64,000 nt of DNA. Source: Mactromeris polynyma (taxonomy: Eukaryota; Mollusca; Bivalvia; Venerida; Mactridae). The notes beneath the pieces are model-generated. The model was not told the origin of the DNA and ran no database searches. It saw only the letters and a list, made by a program, of their open reading frames with translations. Where the stretch lies: contig JASFXZ010000001.1 in assembly GCA_032209605.1 (NCBI GenBank), positions 44,396,619 through 44,460,618 on the forward strand. Reading direction: 5' to 3'. Below, one piece after another: positions 57,801-64,000 of this stretch. Made by a program: the position numbers and the translations under genes. Every line of letters starts with the position of its first letter. The stretch's first letter is position 1.

Positions 57801-60800
57801 TGACATTCTAAGGTATACTGGATGAGAAGTTAGTATTATTCTATAATGGCCTTGTGCCTGAGTCAGACCAGGCATAACAGAAAACTGTTATTCAGATCAA
57901 TATATACAACCAACTACAGTCTTCCTTCAAAAGTTATTTTAACTCCAATGCAAAACTTAAAAGTTTAAAGGAGAATCAAAGTTTCATCATGTTATGTTTT
58001 AATGTATGTTATATTTTGTGCAATTCTTTCACTTTATATTCAAGTAATTTTCTGAACAGTTTTAGCCTATTGTTGTCAGGTGATTTGTCCTGTGTTCTTT
58101 TCAATCCATTAATTCCCCCCCCCCTTTTGTTTGTGCTCTTTGATCTTCCTAGTTAATCCTTATGGACGGCCAGGCCATTCCTTGCGCCTCTGTTCCCTTA
58201 TGTATGTACCTTTGAGCCTCCTCAAGTGCCTTATGTTTTATGGACTGTTGTTTTCCCAGAGGTCTGTGTGGAGAAACACTGTCTTATATATGTGGCTTTC
58301 CCTGTAGCGACTTATTCTCTTCTCTTTCAATGTTACAGGTGAGAGAAATGTGGAAGCAGGTTGAAGATTTATTCTCTCTCTTTCAATGTTACAGGTGAGA
58401 GAAATGTGGAAGCAGGTTGAAGATTTATTCTCTCTCTTTCAATGTTACAGGTGAGAGAAATGTGGAAGCAGGTTGAAGACTTATTCTCTCTCTTTCAATG
58501 TTACAGGTGAGAGAAATGTGGAAGCAGGTTGAAGATTTATTCTCTCTCTTTCAATGTTACAGGTGAGAGAAATGTGGAAGCAGGTTGAAGATTTATTCTC
58601 TCTCTTTCAATGTTACAGGTGAGAGAAATGTGGAAGCAGGTTGAAGATTTATTCTCTTCTCTTTCAATGTTACAGGTGAGAGAAATGTGGAAGCAGGTTG
58701 AAGATTTATTCTCTCTCTTTCAATGTTACAGGTGAGAGAAATGTGGAAGCAGGTTGAAGATTTATTCTCTCTCTTTCAATGTTACAGGTGAGAGAAATGT
58801 GGAAGCAGGTTGAAGATTTATTCTCTCTCTTTCAATGTTACAGGTGAGAGAAATGTGGAAGCAGGTTGAAGATTTATTCTCTCTCTTTCAATGTTACAGG
58901 TGAGAGAAATGTGGAAGCAGGTTGAAGATTTATTCTCTCTCTTTCAATGTTACAGGTGAGAGAAATGTGGAAGCAGGTTGAAGATTTATTCTCTTCTCTT
59001 TCAATGTTACAGGTGAGAGAAATGTGGAAGCAGGTTGAAGATTTATTCTCTCTCTTTCAATGTTACAGGTGAGAGAAATGTGGAAGCAGGTTGAAGATTT
59101 ATTCTCTCTCTTTCAATGTTACAGGTGAGAGAAATGTGGAAGCAGGTTGAAGATTTATTCTCTCTCTTTCAATGTTACAGGTGAGAGAAATGTGGAAGCA
59201 GGTTGAAGATTTATTCTCTCTCTTTCAATGTTACAGGTGAGAGAAATGTGGAAGCAGGTTGAAGATTTATTCTCTTTCAATGTTACAGGTGAGAGAAATG
59301 TGGAAGCAGATTGAATATTTATTCTCTCTCTTTCAATGTTACAGGTGAGAGAAATGTGGAAGCAGGTTGAAGATTTTGATTGTAATAAAGAAGCTGAACG
59401 TGAAGTAGTTGAGTCAATCGTTCAGAAAACTATCAACAAATACAAGTTGGATGGCAGTGATATAAATGTGAAAGTTCCTGATATGTTACTGAGGGAGTGT
59501 GGGGAGGAGATCAGAAGAGTGAGTTACCTGTCACTCTATTTTACTTCTTTATTCATATTTTGGTGTTTTTCTAAAAAAATATATAGTTTCAAAAACAGAT
59601 GCATCTTTGTCTGAACATACAGTTTGTGTTGCCCTTGTGAGTTTTTTTAAATAGAACAACTTTGAAAGCATGCTAAATGGAGTGAAGTACAGGGTCCATG
59701 GCTCAAACAATGACCCTGAAAATCTACTCACCCTGCACAAAATTTATTTGCTCTACATTTTAACAGACAAAAATTCCTTTTTTTCCCAGTCACTGCCACC
59801 TTGCAAATATTTAAACATTTTGTTCCAAGTCCCATTTTTCAGACATACAGTAGACATTGTATTAAGAGACTACCCAATATACTTAATAAAGTGGTCTCTT
59901 AATAAATATCAACAAATTTAACGAATGTTAAGTACAAATGAATGTCCAACTGAACAATCAACACGTATAATTACCATCCTCTTTCCATTCAAATGTATCG
60001 ATGTTGTAAATTAAAACCATTCCATCAGCTCACTAAGTAATAGAACATTAAGTATGTACAAGTGCCTAATTCTTAAATTCCACGTAAGTTATCCAATGTG
60101 ACATGGTTCATGTACTTTGAATAGTGTAGTTGCCTCATGCTTAAAATTCGAGAATTCTTATGACACGCGCGAAATTTTATTACTAACGCGAAAGTAAAAG
60201 GCAAAACACAGACACACACATTTACACAGTTAATAATAGTTTTCCTTCTATAAATAAATAACTGTACAGTGTACTCACCACAGTAACACGAATCTGCGCA
60301 TTGCGTGACGTCATGACTTTAGTGATGACGAAGTTTTGACAGCTATTAACTGGAATAATACTAAAATTTTATTCCATGTGCGTATTAAAACAGGCTGATA
60401 GTAATAAACGATTTTTTTCCAGAAGGCAATGATTTTACGGGGTCTTTAAAAAGGAATACATACGAAACAGAGTGAATGTTTACACATTTGAACCCAATGT
60501 CAATTATGCGAGGTGTTTTTGTCTTGACATTTTCATTCTCTCAGTGAGTATAAAGAAGTTTGTCGACACGACGATCTTTCAAGAAAAGATAAAAGTGGGC
60601 GAGTCGGCACACAAATTACATCTCACATATTTCTTCTCGAGACATCGTAATGTAAAAACTCGGTGACATCAAGCAACATAAGTTGCTTAGCAACAACAAT
60701 ACATGAAATTGGTTCTTGTAGAAATTATGATCATTATGCTGTGTAAACAATCCATTTACATTTAGGACTCGTGCTAAAGCGGACACATATATGCGATTTG

Positions 60801-62996
60801 TACATGACTTTTTAAAACTGTAGCCGAGGAATTACCTGGTAGCATTTATCACGCCTAAATGTTAATTTAATTGTTTAAAGGACAATGCGCGAATGCAGTT
60901 GTGAATAAGGCGTGAATTGCCCAATGGGATTAAGTGCATGCAGTCGTTTAATGGATTATTTAACTATCTGTTTTACCTGTCGGGACTGGTTTAATGCGGT
61001 CGCTGGTCGCTGTATAGAAAAGTCTTTTAATAGATACTATTTATATAGTAAAAACGCTCTTGCGGGAATTTAAGCGGTCATTTAAAAAAAACGTCGCTTA
61101 ATCAGACGCATAGGAAGGTATTGAGCATTTGGGCCGCAACGGGGTGGGCGCGTGAGGGCTTTCCCCTCCCAATGAGATTTTTTTTAGGAAATCACCTTTC
61201 ACAGGCGCAAAATCCATCACTTTTAAAATGATATTTTCCAAATTTTTGTTTGCTGCTTGTAAGTTATTGTATTTATTCATATACATATGTGTAATTTTGT
61301 AAAAAGACACGGGACTGTTGGCGATATTTTTTGAAACGGTTCTGTCGAATTTTAAGGTACATGAAAGCAATATATCAACAATGATGTATAATTATCACCA
61401 TCATTAGTAAATGCGAAATCACAAAAACAATACATGCAATAGTTCACAAAAAACAAGTGCAACAGATCGGCCTAGATGTGTTATCCATTCTTTTTGGAAA
61501 CTTAAATTTTCGAGGTTGATTTCGAACATCCATTTCAAATTATACTTTCATAATGAAGATTCAGAATATGCATTAAATATGTATCTGTGCACTGTTAAAA
61601 ATACTTTATGGTAGTAAATGAGATTATCGCCATTTAATTGATCTTCAAGTAAATGGTAATTATCACCATTTTAAGATTTAAAACAATGCCAAAGTAAATA
61701 TACGTGTCACCTGGTTAGTATGCTTCCTTTCATGCCTTCATTAATCTGGCGACTGTTTTCATACCCTAGATGACAGTCGGGGTACTAGCGACGGCCCCTG
61801 TCTGGTAGAGATGATAACGCTTTGTCATGCATATTAGATGTTTTGGCTGAATGCCAATAAAAAGTGTTGCTTGTTTTTAATTAGTTTAAGATACAGATGA
61901 GAAGTAGGCCCCAGCTGCTACGCGCATGTTAATACAGGTGGTCGCTCCAGCAATGTCTACTGTATTTTGGTCCACTTGATTACGAAAATGATGGGTACAA
62001 GTGGTATTGAGTGGTATTTGTATGATAGTATCATGATGAGTACAAGTGGTATTGAGTGGTATTTGTATGACAGTATCATGATGAGTACAAGTGGTATTGA
62101 GTGGTATTTGTATGACAGTATCATGATGAGTGCAAGTGGTATTGCATGGTATTTGTATGACAGTATCATGATGAGTACAAGTGGTATTGCATGGTATTTG
62201 TATGACAGTATCATGATGAGTACAAGTGGTATTGCATGGTATTTGTATGATAGTATCATGATGAGTACAAGTGGCATTGAGTGGTATTTGTATGATAGTA
62301 TCATGATGAGTACAAGTGGTATTGAGCGATATTTGTATGATAGTATCATGATGAGTACAAGTGGTATTGAGTGGTATTTGTATGATAGTATCATGATGAG
62401 TACAAGTGGTATTGAGCGATATTTCTACTTATTTCAACAACAAATTCCTACTCCGACTTTGTAAGGCCTGGAACCAAACTGCTATTTGTTCTATAAATAA
62501 CACTTAATTCACTGACATTATTGTGTATCCCAAATTTACCTAAAAATCCATTAATAATAATCACTTCTTATATTTTAATATGATATGAAAATGCAGTCAG
62601 GATGTGGCAAGATATCATCTTCTGTAAATTCTTATATATATGTATGAAATTCATTTTCTGCCATATTCATTTCTGCAACATTTTTTTCTTGGCACAAACA
62701 CCGTTGATGTATTGAGAATCCACTTACTAACCCAAGTATTGTTAAATAATGGTCTTAAACTCAAAAACTACAGTAATTGATGTTATTACTATTTCTCTGT
62801 TTGTGAAACTACATATTAAACAATTATTTTATTGTGCATTTATTGTGCATTGGTATATGTATTAGTATTTAGTACTGTTGATTTTTTTTTCAGAGAAATG
62901 TTGACAACACGTATCAAGGAGGAAAGTTAAATTTGGTCAGTGTCTTACAACTCTGGAGTTTATGTCTACATCTTTACTTAGAAAAACTTAATCAAG
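48720..62996 (+). CDS. HAUS6: HAUS6, augmin (HAUS) complex subunit 6, N-terminal part (nine coding exons, 3' end outside window)
   Basis: Exons: 48720-48862, 49817-49912, 52827-52908, 53865-53994, 54493-54664, 54843-54950, 57439-57526, 59345-59518, 62894-62996 (then phase 1, donor AG|GTTTGT). They give 365 residues in one consistent frame with GT-AG introns. Family marks: EAFRDCWPILDKKREQSFRK (79-98) matching the FRDCWP...DK..FRK core of HAUS6, LFMSPGGDKFYQMLFHF (SPGG-KF motif), VRHRTNYFTAAQ, VREMWKQVEDF and NTYQGGKLNLVSVLQL. Human HAUS6 (955 aa) is a core augmin subunit that recruits gamma-tubulin to spindle microtubules for branching nucleation; its N-terminal part pairs with other HAUS subunits. 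This window holds roughly the first 38% by comparison. Start chosen as the first ATG after an in-frame TGA; a second Met lies ten codons later. Confidence 0.93.
49008..49040. mobile_element. Terminal fragment of the ATACATAG MITE
   Basis: 'atacatagttctcacatcta' plus 'caatatttacct' matches the end of the elements at 28032 and 31385. Only one end is present, in HAUS6 intron 1. Confidence 0.75.
49503..49703. mobile_element. Fold-back element in HAUS6 intron 1
   Basis: The arm at 49503-49565 (ctttccttttacccgaacgc, gaaaggtgg, cccggctc) is inverted at 49642-49703 with about ten differences. The spacer has its own small inverted pair ('ccaaaaccaaaaaacgtttgg'). No coding potential. Confidence 0.8.
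49817..49912 (+). CDS. HAUS6: HAUS6 exon 2
   Basis: Encodes MFELPNKRGAEIVLYYLFQR and LNATMCKEAF; matches the I-x-x-x-L-F-x-x-L-x-x..KEVF segment before the FRDCWP core. Donor CAG|GTAAAT split codon AG|A. Confidence 0.9.
50027..50475. repeat. 42/43-bp minisatellite in HAUS6 intron 2, about 10 copies
   Basis: The unit is acaacttgtaactgtatgca plus atgtagaatgtacaaaactgacc. Variants 'gtagtgtatgc' and 'gtaactgtatgc' alternate, and some units carry an extra 'atgacatt'. Confidence 0.92.
50476..50889. other. HAUS6 intron 2, unique part
   Basis: No feature seen. Confidence 0.4.
50890..52826 (+). repeat. 47-54-bp minisatellite made of the HAUS6 exon 3 acceptor and exon start, about 37 decoys
   Basis: Each unit is (actatttcag)|AGATTGCTGGCCCATACTGG-ACAAG followed by a ttatata(tata)aacatta spacer. 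The first 25 bases of exon 3 are copied in full. I count about 37 decoy acceptors from 50909 to 52770 before the real one at 52827. Nearest units read into TATATATAA stops if used; upstream 47-bp units are open. Polymorphisms (tactagac/tactggac, ttgcttg/ttgctgg) occur in blocks. Confidence 0.96.
52827..52908 (+). CDS. HAUS6: HAUS6 exon 3
   Basis: Encodes RDCWPILDKKREQSFRKTCY and NWLSNISQ; the first eight residues are the ones copied in the upstream array. Phase 0 at its end; donor CTCAG|GTACTG. Confidence 0.92.
52909..53864. other. HAUS6 intron 3: nothing recognised
   Basis: Several small frames (60-76 codons) have no family features. Confidence 0.45.
53865..53994 (+). CDS. HAUS6: HAUS6 exon 4
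   Basis: Encodes EEPDSHLPRINASLFMSPGG and DKFYQMLFHFSGYVLQKV: the SPGGxKF motif and following helix diagnostic of HAUS6. Phase 1. Confidence 0.93.
54493..54664 (+). CDS. HAUS6: HAUS6 exon 5
   Basis: Encodes residues about 151-207, including SSVRHRTNYFTAAQLNM, the conserved R-x-x-F/Y helix. Acceptor AACATAG|GT, donor CAGA|GTAAGT, phase 2. Confidence 0.92.
54843..54950 (+). CDS. HAUS6: HAUS6 exon 6 (start of coiled coil)
   Basis: Charged, heptad-like YVKEYRKLNKEVRELDFQY and REEEQRSVEAAMA fit the coiled coil that follows the N-terminal fold. Intron 5 is only 178 bp, the shortest here except none smaller seen. Phase 2. Confidence 0.92.
54955..55190. repeat. Tandem duplication of about 115 bp, two copies, just after HAUS6 exon 6
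   Basis: 'tctgaatgtgtacacaacat', 'gtaatcatatgtaactgtat' and 'acagagtatgtctgctaaat' each occur twice in the same order. Confidence 0.85.
55290..56815. repeat. 39-bp minisatellite in HAUS6 intron 6, about 38 copies
   Basis: The unit is gttgattgtttgaggtggtg plus tgtaagagtcactttgttg. At 13 codons it is open in frame on both strands (frames of 353, 246 and 233 codons result, translating as a TLTHHLKQSTNKV repeat on the minus strand); these are not genes. Variant units with an extra 'gagt' (aggagtgagtc) recur at intervals in the right half. Confidence 0.96.
56816..57438. other. HAUS6 intron 6, right part: nothing recognised
   Basis: No coding or repeat structure. Confidence 0.4.
57439..57526 (+). 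CDS. HAUS6: HAUS6 exon 7
   Basis: Encodes SPVKRRSGQDDKFDSEFDPR then TIKRSQRIQQ, a basic/acidic linker between coiled-coil segments. Donor CAACAA|GTAAGA, phase 0. Confidence 0.88.
57990..58325 (+). repeat. Dispersed repeat, copy 2, ending at the exon 8 acceptor array
   Basis: Matches the reverse complement of 47765-48165. Its last bases ('ccctgtagcgacttattctc ttctcttt') run into the polypyrimidine tract repeated in the following array. Confidence 0.75.
58313..59344 (+). repeat. 56-bp minisatellite made of the HAUS6 exon 8 acceptor and exon start, 18 decoys
   Basis: The unit is tctctctttcaatgttacag|GTGAGAGAAATGTGGAAGCA-GGTTGAAGATTT-at. The first 32 bases of exon 8 are copied. Decoy acceptors run from 58338 at 56-base steps to the last before 59344. 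Each junction reads CAG|GTGAGA, i.e. a good 3' splice site overlapping a good 5' splice site. Reading in from a decoy gives VREMWKQVEDLFSLFQCYR then TGA in the next unit. Confidence 0.96.
59345..59518 (+). CDS. HAUS6: HAUS6 exon 8
   Basis: Encodes residues 274-331: VREMWKQVEDFDCNKEAERE, then VNxYxLDG-type KYKLDGSDINVKVPDMLLRE, conserved in the family. Phase 0; donor AGA|GTGAGT. Confidence 0.94.
59848..61962. mobile_element. DNA transposon remnant with CAGTAGACATTG ends (2.1 kb with insertion)
   Basis: Left end CAGTAGACATTG preceded by TA, right end CAATGTCTACTG followed by TA. The right half matches the truncated copy at 14767-15590. TA duplication suggests Tc1/mariner type. No transposase frame recognised. 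It lies in HAUS6 intron 8. Confidence 0.75.
61102..61928. mobile_element. 827-bp insertion flanked by TTAA, nested
   Basis: The host element at 15.57 kb reads cacttaatacaggtggtc without interruption, while here the sequence splits between two TTAA tetranucleotides (61098-61101 and 61929-61932). TTAA duplication is characteristic of piggyBac-type transposition, but I see no convincing terminal inverted repeats, so the class is tentative. Confidence 0.6.
61999..62430. repeat. 45-bp minisatellite in HAUS6 intron 8, 9-10 copies
   Basis: The unit is gagtacaagtggtattgagt plus ggtatttgtatgatagtatcatgat; each contains the palindrome-like atgatagtatcat. In frame on both strands (165 and 145 codons), not genes. 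Confidence 0.95.
62431..62893. other. HAUS6 intron 8, right end: nothing recognised
   Basis: Ends in a T-rich tract and the exon 9 acceptor TTTTTTTTTCAG. Confidence 0.5.
62894..62996 (+). CDS. HAUS6: HAUS6 exon 9 (last exon in the window)
   Basis: Encodes RNVDNTYQGGKLNLVSVLQL and WSLCLHLYLEKLNQ; the GKLNLxxVxQLxxxxL helix is conserved in HAUS6. Ends in phase 1 and continues outside the window. Confidence 0.92.
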
Positions 62997-63169
62997 GTTT
63001 GTATGATGTTCTTAGTTCGTCTTTGTTTCTGAAAAACAGCTTGACTTTTGTGTGTCTAACACACATGGTGCAGATACCTGATTCATGGTTTTTTCCCAAA
63101 CTATTATCTATGCTTTATATTTTGTTAAAGTGTGGAAGAGTAGCATTGGGAAGGTAACAATCACAAAAC

Positions 63170-64000
63170 ATGACATCCCCACACAGTAACTTCAGATACA
63201 AAACATGACATCCCCACACATTAACTTCGGATACAAAACATGACATCCCCACACGGTAACTTCAGATACAAAACATGACATCCCCACACATTAACTTCGG
63301 ATACAAAACATGACATCCCCACACGGTAACTTCAGATACAAAACATGACATCCCCACACATTAACTTCGGATACAAAACATGACATCCCCACACGGTAAC
63401 TTCAGATACAAAACATGACATCCCCACACAGTAACTTCAGATACAAAACATGACATCCCCACACGGTAACTTCAGATACAAAACATGACATCCCCACACA
63501 GTAACTTCAGATACAAAACATGACATCCCCACACGGTAACTTCAGATACACAACATGACATCCCCACACGGTAACTTCAGATACAAAACATGACATCCCC
63601 ACACTGTAACTTCAGATACACAACATGACATCCCCACACGGTAACTTCAGATACAAAACATGACATCCCCACACGGTAACTTCAGATACAAAACATGACA
63701 TCCCCACACAGTAACTTCAGATACAAAACATGACATCCCCACACAGTAACTTCAGATACACAACATGACATCCCCACACGGTAACTTCAGATACAAAACA
63801 TGACATCCCCACACAGTAACTTCAGATACAAAACATGACATCCCCACACAGTAACTTCAGATACAAAACATGACATCCCCACACAGTAACTTCAGATACA
63901 AAACATGACATCCCCACACAGTAACTTCAGATACACAACATGACATCCCCACACGGTAACTTCAGATACAAAACATGACATCCCCACACAGTAACTTCAG
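63170..64000. repeat. 35-bp minisatellite in HAUS6 intron 9, about 24 copies, runs off the window
   Basis: The unit is acaaaacatgacatccccac plus acagtaacttcagat. Variants acagtaac/acggtaac/acattaac are arranged in alternating blocks at the left end (ggtaac-ttaac pairs), a 70-bp higher-order period. Confidence 0.95.

Overview
The window is eukaryotic genomic DNA with AT-rich spliced genes, large introns, GT-AG junctions and many decayed transposons. It is most likely from a bivalve mollusc. The protein sequences are clearly metazoan. Several dispersed repeats (the 'gggccataactctgtgaaaaat' type near 39.7 kb, and the 'taacactctagaggccatattttg' type near 28.9 kb) are of a kind I associate with bivalve genomes. 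The species call is inference and I ran no search.

Three protein-coding genes can be assembled exon by exon. (1) ZCCHC4, plus strand, 4562-28564: 12 coding exons and 468 codons, encoding the 28S rRNA N6-adenosine methyltransferase with GRF, C2H2 and CCHC zinc modules and the catalytic DPPF motif. (2) A two-exon F-box protein, minus strand, 38847-34042, 503 codons, convergent with ZCCHC4. (3) The 5' part of HAUS6 (augmin subunit 6), plus strand, 48720-62996: nine coding exons, running off the right edge. The genes have unrelated roles (ribosomal RNA modification, a predicted ubiquitin-ligase adaptor, spindle microtubule nucleation). I see no operon-like or functional cluster.

Layout: 1-4.5 kb holds a LINE fragment, a tRNA-derived SINE and two minisatellites. 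4.5-28.6 kb is ZCCHC4. 28.6-34 kb is intergenic, with a 63-bp array and a MITE carrying a nested MITE. 34-38.9 kb is the F-box gene. 38.9-48.7 kb is a transposon graveyard (a Ty3/Gypsy remnant, a LINE split by a 1.7-kb DNA transposon, three tRNA-like copies). 48.7-63 kb is HAUS6. A 35-bp array runs off the right end.

The striking feature is tandem repeats. More than 20 unrelated minisatellite arrays, unit lengths 12-63 bp and up to about 105 copies, fill roughly a third of the window, and many introns have their own array. Four of these arrays lie directly against a 3' splice site, and their repeat unit contains the splice acceptor plus the first 11-32 bases of the next exon. An authentic exon boundary is therefore preceded by 9 to 37 decoy copies of itself. 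In the F-box gene the unit is 57 bp, and the nearest decoys are open and in frame with the F-box. In HAUS6 exon 8 and the F-box gene each decoy reads CAG|GTGAGA or CAG|GTATGT, a combined 3'/5' splice site like a recursive-splicing ratchet point. Several transposon insertions can be dated relative to each other because they interrupt arrays or one another with visible target-site duplications.
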